Shown here: positions 21,291-33,863 of the stretch, piece by piece
Layout: each line of letters starts with the position of its first letter
How positions within the stretch are numbered: the first letter of the stretch is position 1
Assembly: GCA_944472135.2 (NCBI GenBank)
Contig: OX235262.1
Coordinates: forward strand, 71,734,887-71,798,886
Origin: Trichobilharzia regenti
Taxonomy: Eukaryota; Platyhelminthes; Trematoda; Strigeidida; Schistosomatidae
Reading direction: 5' to 3'
Length of the DNA stretch: 64,000 bases
Program-made: the position numbers and the translations under genes
The notes under the pieces: model-generated
Database searches by the model: none
What the model saw: the letters and a program-made list of their open reading frames with translations, nothing else
Told to the model about the DNA's origin: nothing

Positions 21291-22815
21291 CAGTAACGTA
21301 ACATGGCATATTTAATCTTCGTTGTAAACAGTTTCAATTTTTGGGGAATGATGTAACACAGTTGTAAAGTCATGATAAATTTCTAGTCTGCCGCTAAAAT
21401 CAAAGAATATACAACACAAGCGGACTATATAGAAACCAGTTGTTGAAAGCTGTAATACATTCTACTATTTATTGTCTATGTTATGTTTCCTATTTTTTTG
21501 ATACATTTATTTCTTCTCTTTTCAACTTCCCACCATCTCCAGTGTCAATACTTTTACCAGTTAAATGACGAAATGACTTCAACCATTTAATTTTTCATTG
21601 TTCGGCAGTTTTAGTTAGTGGAGTCAGCTGTCATTTTCTCTATTTGAAAATAGATATATACATAGAACAGTGTTTTATCAATTATTCACAGCTGTTGCGA
21701 AAATCGATTTTTTTGTTTGAATTTGGAAGTTTGGTCATATTAAATTCGTAGGTGAAGAAGTTCAAATTGTAATTATTTTAGTAGTCCTTATATTATCCGC
21801 ACTAACATCGCCTCCCCACCCACTCACCCCCCACACACACCTAGAAAGGGAGTATGAAAGTTTTAAACACTTATATTCCGTGATTTTATGCTGAAATTCA
21901 CTTTGTTCTTACAATTAGTCTAAATAAATTAACACAGTGATCCTAACAGATTTTCTGAAAAAACTTCCTAGGGATTAGTGAATCTTTTGTTGTATATCCC
22001 TATTTCTCGAGCTGTAATTTCGTATAACTGTCTTTAGAAATGTCTACTAAATTCAGCTTTTTGATCTGGTTTTGTTGCCTGAACTGAATGACTTAATCGC
22101 GAAGCTTTCGCTGATTTTGTTAGACAACATCTTTAGAGCAAACTTTAGTATGAAGTGAACTTATCTGAATTCTCTCCGTGAATGATATCATTGTCTCTTC
22201 TGGTGACCTTGGTTGGGATTGGTTGTTAATTTGCATTAGTATTTATCGCTTTTATTGACTGACAATTTGAATATCTCTGTTATATGACGTGTTTTTTATT
22301 AGTTGACCGCTATTTCAGCTTCTAGGAAGCCTCTGACATTTTCAGTGTTTCCAGTGTTTAAAATTTCTACATATTCCAACCAAATTAGTGTCCGTAATTG
22401 TCTACATATATCGATATAAAAGAATATATGTAATATAGTTTCACAAATTTATGTTCTTAAATTATGAGTCGAAGGTGATGTCCAGTTTGATGAATACAGT
22501 GTTTATCATAGTTCATGCAATTTGTTTTGTTGGTGGTATTGTTCCTGTCTACATTTTCTGTTAGGTAGGTCTTTTGGTCTGCATAGTTTTGAAAATCCTT
22601 TACATTTGGTGAGATTAGCTTTCTTCCGGTTTCTGAGGTTAGTTTCTCGCTAGTAGTTTGAAACAAGTGTACACATTTCTTGATGAAGTTGAAAAGGATA
22701 TCAGTTTATGTGGAGGACACTTGTTAATAGGTATTTCATTTTTATATTCTTCCAGACTGGAGTGGAGAAGTGTGTCTTGGCTCCTCTGAATAACTCCCTA
22801 CATTTACCTCTCTTT
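21290..22815. other. Unassigned 1.5-kb stretch
   Basis: AT-rich, including a C-rich patch at 21811-21841. One minus-strand 69-codon ORF (22457-22666) has no motif I recognise. It may be decayed PLE or LINE sequence. Confidence 0.35.
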
Positions 22816-23215
22816 TAATGAATTTGAATAAAGCAAGAACAGCAGTTTGTGCAGAATAAAATGGTACTATCATGGTTTATTTCGTTGGCTTCTCATCAGC
22901 CGCCTACAACCCCAAGACATTATTAAGTTTATGTACAGAAACATTTTAACATACTTGCACAGAGTTCATTTTTAAACAAAAATCAATCAATATATGCATA
23001 CAATTCTAATAATAATAAACACTTTATCCCAAACAATAATGATAATCATATACAATGTAATCTTCCGGTGTTACGTAACCAGATGAAAGAGAGAGTATAG
23101 ATATCCAGTTGCTAGCGCAAAGAAAGACTGATAACCGCTTCTTTCTGAATTTATAAATCGGATTTCATGAGCTTGATGCAGAATGCTCCGAAAAACTTGA
23201 GGAGTATTCAAATCT
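22816..23215 (-). mobile_element. PLE family 1, 3' end
   Basis: The block with GAATTTGAATAAAGCAAGAAC, TCTCATCAGC and AACACTTTATCCCAAACA recurs at 48365-48720 (same strand) and 49090-49450 (opposite strand), where it follows a PLE GIY-YIG region. It is thus the PLE 3' terminus. Confidence 0.7.
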
Positions 23216-23227
23216 TTTGACGATTGA

Positions 23228-24160
23228 TAATAATAATAATTTGCTTTATTCCAGAACCAGTACTACTGGTGCAGTGTGGAATTTTCAGCACATATTTACA
23301 ATAATGCATCTAATTTTATCAAACATTTAAAAGGAATATTTCAAAAAATAAGTTTAAAAAACAAAAACACAAAATAGCAAAATAAAACTGCAAAAAAATA
23401 CCAAGAAGTAGAAAGGAAAATAAACAACATAATAAATAATATCTCAGTATTGGGTACTGGAAGCTGATATGTTTATGCGTGGTGAACAGTAATAGCTATA
23501 ATCATACAAGAAGTTATGAAATGATATTAGGAAAGTTTATCGCCAAGATGATCTGTTAATTTGATTGAACAACACTAAACAATCATAAAATAAACATTTC
23601 AGGGTTTTTATTGTCAGCACTAATACGGTGTGTTGTAGTGGTAGTGTGAGTAATCATGCATAATATAAACATTTTAGGATAGTAATAATGGCATTCACAA
23701 CCAAGATTGTCAGTTAAGTAGTGCTGAACAAAAAACAATCACAAAACTAATATTACATGAAGGCTAGAGACAGGACAATTTTGTAATACTCATAATGATA
23801 ATATAGTCGGAACCAGTAGATACACAAAAGAAGGAATAGAATAAAGTACAAAAAAAGTAAGTCAATGTTAGTGATTAGGTAGCTAAGTATGTTTAAGAAG
23901 GTGTTCACTATGGAATACAAATAAGAGAGAAATAAAAGAGCCAAAATTATGTTATTATCAAGAAAGCAAGTCATACGTTTCGCGCTTAACATTGTCTCTG
24001 TCACTTAGAACACGGGCCAAATATGGTATCATTGAGTTCCTATACTTGGTTTTACGAGCATATATTATTTTGTACTGATTTCTGGTTCTACTGATGAGAT
24101 ACAAGGAGAGAGTTGGGAATAGTGGGGGTGTTGGGGGGTTGGAGAGTATGGTTTTAAACC
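23228..24160 (-). mobile_element. LINE-Y 3' portion
   Basis: It matches the 15340-14821 copy: a C-terminal coding remnant (SQLSPCISSVEP, then TETMLSAKRMT) and a tail with GGAATAAAGCAAATTATT. It joins directly to PLE sequence at about 24160. Confidence 0.65.
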
Positions 24161-25450
24161 ATTTTTGAACGATCTTATGAGGTCCACCCCATGACCCGTG
24201 TCAAGGAGATGCTTGGTGATGGCAATGTTGAAAGCATTTGTCCCCATTAGTTTTAGGCTTTTCGGTACATATTCAGAAAATCAGAGGTATGCCTTTCTTT
24301 CTGTTCTTCCAATGTAACTGCTCCCGAAGATACACATAAATTTGTATACACAGTTGGAGTTAACATGAGAAGGTTATCTGTCAACTTTTGATTTCACCAA
24401 ATGGCACGTTTTCGGACAATCGGTAACCAACGTAGCTGAGGGATAAGCTCTGGCTGGTGACATTCAATCTTCTATTAACTACTGCTGCAATATTTTCACC
24501 TTGAGAATCGAGTTGAATGAAGATAGGCTTTTTCCAACCGTGATTTGTTTGATACTGGAGCATTCACATTTGACATACATGTTAGTGAATTTCTGGGAGT
24601 AACCGCTGTTTTTCATTATCTTTTCGAGAAACATAAATTCTTCTTCTATTTTCTCTGTAGGTCATATTCTCCTAGTATAGAGTTTTGACTGCTGCTCGTT
24701 TAAGGCTATTTGAACAAAATCTATTAAAATGGAGGCATTGTCTGTTTCATGTAGGCTTTCGGTAAACTGACTTCTGAAGACTACCACTTTCCAGGTGTTG
24801 TATGGCAATGTCAAGGGAATGGAACTTTCCATCATTTTCATGTTCCATAGTAAATTTAGTATTCATATGTACCTCATTGAATAATTCTACTAAGTAGGAA
24901 GCATGACTTTCATTGTTGCACGCTACAAATATGTCATTTACACATATCCACAATAAGGAGTTGTTTCGTTGATCCCATGCTTCAACTTTTTTCTTTCATG
25001 GTTTGACCCGAAGATATCTGCTAAAACAAGGCTAAGTGAACTGCCCATAGCTAAACCATCTATTTGGCAGTAAAGATAATAAATAATCTTTATACACAGT
25101 TTCTTTTGTGTGCTCTTGTAATAGTGAGGTTGCAGCTGAGTCAAGTATTTGGTTTGTCTAAGTTGACTTCCTGTGTACTCGTGTTTCTACAGTTTCTGCG
25201 TTTATTCTCATGATTAACACATCTAAGAAGAAAACTTTGTCTTCTGATTCTTCTTCTCTTGTGAATTTGATATATTCAGATCCGTTGTTGGTTGTTAATT
25301 TACAATGCTTTTTAAATCGTTCCTTCTAATTAAAACAAGAACATCATCTACGGTTATGTCATTGGGAGAGAGAGTTCAAACAAATTCACTAGACACTGAA
25401 ATTTTTCCTAAAGATTTTGACTAGGAAAGCACTGAAAGCTTCGTAATTAA
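24160..25450 (-). pseudogene. PLE reverse transcriptase plus GIY-YIG remnant
   Basis: The minus strand gives QIDGLAMGSSLSLVLADIF, then GYV at the catalytic site, where YVDD is destroyed by a small insertion (GTGTAAATGAC, about 24945-24955). DIFVACNN, FTMEHENDGKFHSLDIAI and QKSVYRKPT follow in another frame. The GIY-YIG tail (NAFNIAITKHLLDTGHGVD) lies at 24250-24165. The order is that of a Penelope-like protein; shifts and the lost catalytic Asp make it inactive. Confidence 0.8.
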
Positions 25451-25888
25451 ACCATCCACTTCACAGAATACAACCGGATCAAAATTATCCCACCTGAGCA
25501 ACATTTATTCTCTGCTATTTCGGTAATCACACTTTTTCGATAATCTACTATCGGTTACTGTGAGACTCCATCTATCTGTAGATATCTAAGTCATGAAAGT
25601 TAAAAAGTCAGTGTGTGAAATCTTGAGCTCCTTTTCATTCCCTACGTTTCGTGTGAGACACATACTACTCAAAGTTTTGAACTTTGAAGTTTCGCCGGTG
25701 AAAATGTTTGTTTTTATAGGATGGTGTTGCTAGTGTAGTGAGAGCTGTCTGCTATCCAAAATCGGTAGACAGCAATTTACGTCAATGCCTAAGTCCTATA
25801 TCTCGGTCGTGAGAAAAAAACAAGAACAAAGACTTACTCAACAACCAATCACAAGAGGCTTAGCGTGGACGGATACGATTAGCAGATA

Positions 25889-26244
25889 ATTCCATTATGA
25901 GTGAATTTTATTTTTAAAGTCTCAGTGTTATACAGTAGTATCTACTGATGACCACGTTTTGAGCACAAATTATTGCCGCTCATTATCATATCAAGGTACT
26001 CACACAACTTTCTAACTTCTTTTATATAATTTCATTATTTTTCATCGCTTGATTTGATTGGCAGTAGTATTTTCCATATTTCCGGTATGAGTGATGAGTC
26101 ATTCGCATTGCATGTGTTGGGTGTAGACTTGATATGATAATGAGCGGTAATAAATTGTACTCGAAATGTGTTTATCAGTAGATATTACTGTATAACAACA
26201 GTCTGAGACTTAATAAAAATAAATCTTACCCATAATGGAATTAT
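25889..26244. mobile_element. Foldback element, family F
   Basis: Arms 25889-26003 and 26129-26244 are imperfect reverse complements: CCATTATG...CGCTCATTATCATATCAA against its mirror. The loop is about 125 bases with no clear tRNA-like boxes. Single arms recur at 14270-14410 and 49840-49950. The arms could be ends of a larger element. Confidence 0.65.
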
Positions 26245-27035
26245 ACTCTACCACAGTGCACAAGTTTTATCCTTATATCAACGATTAGCAGATATGTCAA
26301 CGGATTGTCTAAGAAATGGCAACAAGGAGATGACAGAATAACCTTCAGCAAGGAAACAGCCAATCAGAAGGGCTTCTCTGCCAACAATAAATAATGATAA
26401 TATTCATAAAAATCTATAAATATCTCTTGACTTTCTCAACAAACGATCTGTTACCTGGCTCTTATCTTCTGTCATTACACTAGTATCACGCTAAGACTTC
26501 CAATTATCCTGAACTTACTAGGCTTACTAGTAAATCAGGTGAAGTTTAGGTACACGTCGGCTGGAAATATAACCGAGAACATGGCTACTAAGACTTCAAG
26601 GATTCAAGCCTACAGTCTTAAGAATTTCAGATTAAATATGTCTAAAAGGCATAGATCAAAACTTCGTCGGCTACTGAAATACAGAAATAATTTTAGCAAT
26701 TCAGTCGTTATTTATACAAAGACAATATTACTGTGAGAAATACGGTTCGACATGAATCGTAATAGAGACCGGAAAAGAGAGAGTGTGTGGGGATCGAATG
26801 AAATTCTTCGTCACATTGTTAGCACAATATATCATTCAGATTCTGTAATTTTTATTTAAAGCTTTTGTTGTATATTTTTCAGTCTTGAATGAGTATTAAT
26901 AAATTTCATGAAAAGAATACAATGAGTAACACTGAGGTAAGTCACGGAGTATTACGTAAAAAGTAAAAGTCAACCCAGAAGGTTTTAAGGTTAAATTGAC
27001 TGACACTTCCATCGCCTGCTTCGCCATAGAATTTC
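26245..27035. other. No supported gene
   Basis: One plus-strand ORF of 65 codons (26539-26736, basic, with KRHRSKLRRLLKYRNN) has no recognised relative. No repeat is evident. Confidence 0.35.
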
Positions 27036-27039
27036 GTTG

Positions 27040-27200
27040 AATAATAATGATAAGGCTTTATTTCAGGCAATATGCGAATACATGGTACAAAACTTTTCAG
27101 CATATTTACTTCCAAAATACATTTTTTCTCATATGGAATTTAAATGTACGGTAATAATCTGAAGGATATCTTCAAGTTGTTGAAGAATTACACAGCGATT
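27040..27200 (-). repeat. Possible LINE-Y tail remnant
   Basis: AATAATAATGATAAGGCTTT followed by TTTTCAGCATATTTAC resembles the LINE-Y 3' tail at 23228-23300. Confidence 0.4.
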
Positions 27201-27403
27201 ACTAGGAAGCAAGTTAAATTAGCGCGCAGATTCATACATAGGTCATTTGATATAACTGGACGATTAAAACAATGATAAATCCAGATGAAATTAAGCATTC
27301 TGGTGGAAATCAATTTCGGTGGCCCAGTGATTTAAGTAGGCCGCTTAAAAATGGTCAGATACAAACCAAGAATCAATCTATGATAAATCCCTCGATAAAA
27401 AAG

Positions 27404-27597
27404 TCACTACCAATACAAGTGGTTAGGACTCTCGCCAACCATGCACATGATTCGAAGTTCGATCCCCTGCCGACGCACACCTCATATCTATGGTTGGCCT
27501 GCGAAATTCGGGCTACCGATATCCATGCTGAAAATTCCACACTTGTACCAAAAATACAGTGTGGAACCAAGCTATAATCAAAAATAAAAAATAAAAT
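27404..27597 (+). mobile_element. tRNA-derived SINE, family A
   Basis: The head has A-box-like GTGGTTAGGACTC and B-box GTTCGATCCCC with the CCGAC 3' arm of an acceptor-like stem. The body is TATCTATGG...GGCCTGC...CTACCGATATCC, and the tail TCAAAAATAAAAAATAAAAT. Copies at 52549, 51536, 43878, 41640 and 39205 share all three parts. Confidence 0.85.
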
Positions 27598-27956
27598 AAA
27601 GCAGACTACGGAGGGTTAGAAAACCTTTAGAAGCGTTCAGTCACACAGAAGGTTACCAGGGAAAGATAGTTGATAAACTCGTAAAGAATTCTCACAGATC
27701 ATTTCATATTGATTTTTGAGATGAAAATGTCTACGAAGACAACTGTAAACCGTCTAGCTGAAAGAACATAGCCTCAATAAGAAGAGAAGTGTAGAACTCT
27801 GCAGAACACCTATTCAGTTCTCAAAAATATATGTGGTGTAAGACTCTTTTTCTCATCATCCTGCTATTATGTCATAGTGAGTGAAGATAACTGAACTTGT
27901 TGGTTTTCCTGCATTTCAGTTATATACTTATGCATACACGCATGTACTAATCACTA

Positions 27957-27958
27957 TA

Positions 27959-28019
<61 letters not shown>
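27957..28019. repeat. (TA)n microsatellite
   Basis: About 60 bases of almost pure TA. Confidence 0.95.
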
Positions 28020-28020
<1 letters not shown>

Positions 28021-28389
28021 TTAATATGCATTGATTTGCATTAAGTACCTTATTAATATGTAAAAATGATTACATTCCATTGAAAATAATATCAACATAA
28101 TCATGAGAATTATCATCATGAGAGAATCAAAACGTCCAATTCAAATGTCTTTTTCCACGTTACACTATGCATCGATCGAGAAATTGCATATTAAAACATT
28201 CTATAATATAAAGTACTTTATATCTAGTCTAATCAGTTCTAATTGATTATACAGTTTAATTATTTTGAAAGCTTTCACGAAATAAAAAAAATAGATTTAA
28301 GTGAGTGAGAGAAACCTGTATCAGAAAACTAGAGGTAATTGTAGTATGAAGCCTTACCTGCCTGTTTAAAATCTCATCACTAAGGTTGA

Positions 28390-28770
28390 TCTCCAACCTT
28401 GAAAGAAGTGATGACGTCCTTCAGTGGCATTACCACTGAGCTATTCGAGCTCACTACTGACCTCTCTCTACATGAGTGGAATAAGGTGGTAACCAGAGTT
28501 ATGCATTTATTCCTTTGTGTGAATGTTCTGACTGAATTCTATCATTTTGACGCAATCTGAATTTGTGGGAGTCGGTTGAAGGTAATAGGCAGGTAGATCT
28601 GTCCCACCCGGATTTCTCGCATGTTGATGTTCATCAGAATGATGTACCTACGACCTTAAAGGAAGTGATGCTCTCTCTCTCTCTCGCTTAGCATTCGTCC
28701 AAAGTCACCTAGCAGTCGTAATCAAAGATGTTACCACTGAGTTATCCAAGAAGTGAAATAGTAGTCAAGG
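28390..28770. mobile_element. Degenerate family D element
   Basis: The complement of 28420-28450 contains an A-box-like GCTCAGTGGTAATGCC. CAACCTTGAAAGAAGTGATG and ACCTTAAAGGAAGTGATG are diverged D arm sequence on both sides. A (CT)n run is at 28673-28685. Confidence 0.5.
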
Positions 28771-29235
28771 AAAAACTTTGTAATTCAGATGACGCATCTT
28801 AGTGTGACCCAGGTTTTTAGTAGCAATCGGATCCTCATTGTTACGGAATAACTGTTTGAGAAATCGCCCCTGAACGGTTTAATTAAAATACTGATACCTA
28901 TTTAGATGTTTCAGTTAACTCTGTAATTATTATCCGTCTTTCTTCCAGATATCATTGTCCTGACGTTTGCATACCACCTATTGGCTCACCCTTTATGATT
29001 TGCGATTGTTCCTGTTTAATCTCTAATTTTAATTCACTTCTTCCAGGATGTGTGACGATAATAATAATATGTTGTTCTACGGCTTGGATTTTATTTGAGT
29101 GAGTCAGGATCATTCGGATCTTGGATTGGCTAAAAGAACCGTTGTGTATAATTCTTGATAACAGAGTTCTGATCCCACCTTGTTTGGAATATTCTACTTG
29201 ATTCTAAGGTACTCCCCGGCAGCTGAATTCGGGTT
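28771..29235. other. No recognisable feature
   Basis: Nothing supportable as a gene or a named repeat. Confidence 0.4.
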
Positions 29236-29237
29236 GA

Positions 29238-29624
29238 TTAACTTTGTTCTGCAGCACTTGTTTTGTACTGAAAACGTATCTGAATTGTACAGCTGCCTAA
29301 CACCATTTTTGAGGCGATTTTGATGTTATTATTGCTAAATAGTAGCTCATATTTTATCTCTTTCCTGTCATCGGGGAATTTTGTGGCTGTGAGTAACTCG
29401 AGGAAAATTTGATCAGCTATACAGTAGAGCGCAGAGATCGGTTTCCCACGTTCAGACCATAACATGTTGGTTTTGGTCGTGACATTCACTGCATCAATAA
29501 AAGAACTACCTTTCGATAACATTTTATCCCATAAAAAGAAGATGCAACAGCGAATCACTTTCAAAAGTCCTACAATCTTATTTATATTCAATAAAAAATT
29601 TGAAATACTGATCAAATACCACAT
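29238..29624 (-). other. Unidentified 128-codon ORF
   Basis: I do not recognise this translation. It starts hydrophobic (MWYLISISNFLLNINKIVGL) and contains WSERGKPISALYCIADQIFL and NNIKIASKMVLGSCTIQIRF. No splice sites or flanking exons support it. It may be chance, or a decayed element ORF. Confidence 0.2.
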
Positions 29625-29961
29625 CTGACCTTTTCAAATGATGTAGTGATAAGTTTACTTATTCCTAGAGAGCAGATTAATTCAGCAGTACACATTATCA
29701 GGTCCATATGCATATTTTGGAACACTGTACAGCTTAGCTGACTGGAAGAAAGGAGCATATCAATAGTTCTATCATCTGACAGTTCTGTATCACTGTTTCA
29801 TGGTGATCCAATCAGTCAATTAATATCTCATTGACTATTCACCACCTAAAACTGGACCTCTGCGTTCTAAAGCATCACCTACACTCATTCGCCTTAATCA
29901 TTAGCAGAATAGAATTTTACCATAACTTTGCTTGGTATTTAGTTTATTATTCTTGTTGTCC

Positions 29962-30195
29962 AGGGGATCTTGTGGTGGAATGCATCCCAGTCATGCAGAA
30001 GAACCTCGTTTGATTCCCAGCTGACATAGTGCATAAACTTCACCTAGGTGGCAGTAAGCCAGCAGAGAATGGAAGACTGGGAACAACATTATCAACTCTA
30101 CACAGAAAAAAAAACAACACCGCAGTTACTGAGACTTCAAAAAGGAAATGATGCCCTGTGTTCCACTCAACGCCCATGGGATGAAAACACAGAAA
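29962..30195 (+). mobile_element. Diverged tRNA-derived SINE with RTE-like tail
   Basis: A B-box-like GTTTGATTCCC lies at about 30008-30018. The tail CTGAGACTTC...TGCCCTGTGTTCCACTC is a worn version of the SINE 3' end at 56676-56910. Confidence 0.55.
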
Positions 30196-30318
30196 AGATT
30201 TATAATTATAATTTATAATTTCGCTTTTCCCAACATTATGGGGTCTTTACGACTTAATAATCTATTTTATACATTTATGTTGATTATGTAATCTTTACGG
30301 ATATTACACAGCACCAAC

Positions 30319-30343
30319 CTATATATATATATATATATATATA
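30319..30343. repeat. (TA)n microsatellite
   Basis: A short TA run next to the PLE remnant. Confidence 0.9.
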
Positions 30344-30414
30344 GCTTTTTGCAAATAATAATGTCTGTTCACTAGTTCAATTGTTCCTTTAGAGATAGGT
30401 ATATCGGTCACTCG

Positions 30415-30770
30415 ACGCGGCTTTTGTTCCTAAGAGTGCAAAAAGACTATCCTCTGGGATTAAGAAGACTTAGAAGCACATTAATTGGACGTCTTATCAA
30501 CAATGATAATCTTATCTTTACAACCTCTTCCTTTAAAGTTATCTATAAGGTCAAAAATAACGTGCTTAAATCACTGAGTGACCGATTTATCTGTGTTGCT
30601 GAATTTTTGACAATCAAAATAGAAAAACTAGAGCTCTGTATACAGAAGACATCTATACAATCACTCCTTCTTTTATGGTCCAAATCCGTTTACGTCAAAT
30701 TATTATAGTCCCCATCTCTCTACCTTGACATTATTTATTTTTCGTTTTATTTACTCAGTTTGGGAATACA
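30415..30770 (+). pseudogene. PLE C-terminal remnant
   Basis: Translation gives SSFKVIYKVKNNVLKSLSDR, CVAEFLTIKIEKLELCIQK and SIQSLLLLW, which align with the last 60 residues of the PLE protein seen at 34264-34572 and 58860-59005. The GIY-YIG part itself is missing. Confidence 0.7.
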
Positions 30771-31164
30771 TCCCTTATTATATCGATTGTCAGTACTATT
30801 TTCACATTAAATAGTTTCCGACATTATATAACTCCTCACCAATATTAATTTAAAATACGCTGTAGAACACTATCCAGCCTGGCTGGTAAAAGGAGAGTGT
30901 ACGTGTGTCTATGGCTTGGTAACAGGACATCTAAAGAAGTCAGTTCCGTTTGAAAACTTCTTCAAAACATGCACAAGATCCATAGTTTTATGACAGTTTA
31001 TAATTTGACCTTTGATCAGAAGTAGTTCTGAAACTACCTCACCCTCACTGCATGAATGTACAGTCCAGTGATGAATTTGTCGATTACAAAACTTTCTTCG
31101 CTGCAAATATCCTCTTAATTTTTAGAACAACACATTTAAGCAAACAACGTTGTTGAAGATACGC

Positions 31165-31255
31165 CCTACTGACTGGTGAGTGCCAACTAGCACGAAACCT
31201 AGGTCATGCAAGGCTTTCTGCCGATCACCTCCAACTATCTAATATCATCAAATAT
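31165..31255 (+). repeat. Family D arm fragment
   Basis: GTGAGTGCCAACTAGCACGA and CTGCCGATCACCTCCAAC match the right arm of the D element at 42675-43117. Confidence 0.6.
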
Positions 31256-31689
31256 TGTTTTTAATTAAATCTCATCAGGTCTAACTCTGATATACATAAG
31301 TTTACTAATAAATATTAGAACATAAACCAACCACAGTTTTTTGTCAATAAGATAATACGATTATGTAATTTGTCATAATAACAATAACAGTGACTCTATC
31401 AACAATAAAGATGAAGAAGTGGAGCGATCTGTGATAACAAGAATGATGGAAAACGGCGTGAATAAACAAACAAATGTTCAGGCAGAAGAAGTCGATAAAG
31501 GCTAAGAAAAATAAGTGAACTGATTACATAATGCTAGACTGTGAGGGAAGTAAATAAAATACGTTCTAATGAAGATATGATAAAATTAAAGGATGATATA
31601 AAGGAGTTGGAAATATAAGTTAGATCTGGTGGAGAAGTTATCAGTTGATTAGGTCTTAGTAGGTCAAGGGGGGTGGGATAGTGGCTGTA

Positions 31690-32560
31690 CGAACTTCTTT
31701 TGAATGCATAGTTTAGGGTTTAGTAGTTCGAATGTCTACCTCCTTGGTTGTGTGCAGTCGACGAAAACGAAGTCTATTGGAAAGATTCCATCGGATGTGA
31801 CGAATAATCTGGAATGCTTTCTTTTTCTCCGCCAGGTAATCACTATCAACTAAATGTTATAGAAGGGAACTACACGTGGTTTTTGTCTGTCCTTTGCTAA
31901 ACCACGATGGGAGATGTTCAGTAACACGTTGGTTAAGCTGTCTAATAGTGCGCCCAGCATAACTGTCACCACAAGTGCAGTTGAATATATAAATAAACAT
32001 AGATGTGGCAAACCTATCTAGCTTATCCTTCGTTTACGTCCCAGTAATTCGTCGGCTAGAGAGTGACAAACATAGATTTGCTGGGTAAACATTTCTTCGT
32101 ATACTCCTGGAAAGTCTCCGGAATAAAATCTCACTTGATAAGCCACCATTAAATTATAACATAAAAAATAGAGGCTTTTTCCGTGTAGTCATAGTCTTAG
32201 ATTTTCTCTCCAGTGTTTTCACATGTTTTCACGCGTCAAGGAATCATGAATCTATTCAAATTCCTTTTGTAAGAGGTCATCCGTAGATATCTTTCTTGCC
32301 CTGCTCGCAAGACATTTAACAACATTCCTCTTATATGTAATGGGCACGTAACTAAGAAAGTGCGTGTATTGCCTTGTGAATTCTCTCCTCCTAAATGACC
32401 CATCTTCTCATCATCTTAGCAATACATTCAAAAAATGCAGTGTATTATCCTTTTTCTCTTCATAAGTGGCAGTAAGAGAAGAGTGGATGTTGTTGAATTT
32501 CATTAAAATTCGTCTATGTTTGTCTACTTGAACATTTATTTGTTAATTCATGCTGTTTTC
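31690..32560 (-). pseudogene. PLE reverse transcriptase C-terminus and GIY-YIG, decayed
   Basis: The region 31850-32060 on the minus strand retains the cysteine-containing GIY-YIG start (CTCGDSYAGRTIRQLN-like) and an EH-type helix. The region 32100-32530 corresponds to the PLE connector (HKRNVVKCLASRARKISTD-like). Frames change often. These fragments are my reading of a degraded translation. Confidence 0.6.
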
Positions 32561-32689
32561 TATCATTTTTTGTTAGCACAGATCACTGAATTTTTTTAGC
32601 TTTTTTGTTGATAAAGTCACTGTTATTGTGACTGACTGTACAATTTGCGTGCACAATCTTATTATCCTATAGACAAAACACTGTGGTTA

Positions 32690-32960
32690 GTTTATATTTG
32701 AATTTTTATTTATAAACTTGTTTATTAGAGTTACGCCTGATGAGATCTAATTGAAAACAATATTGTTCGCTTATATTATTTAATTCACTATTGGAATCTT
32801 TGCAATGTTATCTTGTCCAAATTTTTGTCTCCTTACTCAATGTTTTAATTGCTTACAAACTTAATTAATTCTACACACCACTCTAAGAACAAGACATACG
32901 AACGAACAATATTGTTTTCAATTACATCCTCTTCAGGCTTTTCTCTATTTAAGTAATGGT
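32690..32960. repeat. Palindromic arrangement of a PLE-like end
   Basis: CCTGATGAGATCTAATTGAAAACAATATTGTTCG (32739-32770) faces its mirror at 32903-32945, and a third copy is at 33610-33680. These look like termini of one element family in both orientations. Confidence 0.5.
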
Positions 32961-33350
32961 TTGTAGGGATTTGATTGACTGGTTACAGGATTTCATCATG
33001 AGCTGAGATCGGTTAGAGAACCATTGGAAAACCTGCAGAGAAAGCACTGAACAGCTGTTTCGTCCTCCTAGATTGGGGCTCTTCACAGTACGCACCCACT
33101 ATCAAAGTTCGAAACCAAAATCTTCTGGTTACAAGGCCAGTGAGCTCGCAGACCATTAAGTCAATGAGGCCTGATCCAGTGGCCGACCTATGAATTCCAA
33201 CTTCTGCCAATTCACGACATAGCGCGACCGCTAGCCAGTGTCATCCGTGGCGGGTATTTGTCCTCACACCCGACATGCAGTACCCTATTGGTTACGACTT
33301 CTCACTGAAACCCTAGGTAACCACCTACCTGAATAGGGCCAGACGCTGGT
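32957..33350 (-). mobile_element. Family B hairpin element (subfamily B1), long copy
   Basis: The left end carries TTTGTAGGGATTTGATTGAC, then CATGAGCTGAGATCGGTTAG. A minus-strand tRNA-like core (about 33080-33180; B-box complement GTTCGAAACC) follows, and the flank continues with AATTCACGACATAGCGCGAC. Confidence 0.7.
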
Positions 33351-33735
33351 GATTATCTCATATATTTACTTAGCTTTGTCCATCAAACAAAATTTAACCA
33401 GTGACAATGAGTTTGTGGATGAAATAATAATAATGTGTTAAATGTTGTTTTGAATGTCAGTGAAAACGATGATTACAATGATAGCAAAAATAATGATAAT
33501 AAGGTCAGTGTTAACAAAAGTAAAAGGAGTTTATGTAGGTGGTGTTAAGAATAACGAAGATAGTACGCTTATGCAAACAATTCAATAAATACATAAAGTA
33601 AAATCTTATGATATTAGAACAAGACATATAAGCGAACAATATTGTTTTCAATTAGATCTTCTTCAGGCTTTACTCTAATTTACATAGACTTATATATATA
33701 AAATTTTAACCAATGACGGTAATTTAGTGGATCAA
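33351..33735. other. Simple AT-rich spacer
   Basis: No gene. It includes the third copy of the PLE-like end (33610-33680). Confidence 0.4.
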
Positions 33736-33812
33736 ATAATAATAGTAATCATAATAATAATAATAATAATAATCATAAAAGTAATAATAATAGTAATAAT
33801 AATGTGATAAAT
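33736..33812. repeat. Imperfect (TAA)n tract
   Basis: AATAATAATC-type repeats, possibly an old RTE or LINE tail. Confidence 0.8.
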
Positions 33813-33863
33813 GTTTTGAACGAAGTTAATAACGATGATTATAATAATAACAAAATATTGTTA

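Noticed and set aside
22457..22666. 69-codon minus-strand ORF
   Set aside because: No motif and low-complexity composition (Asn/Thr rich).
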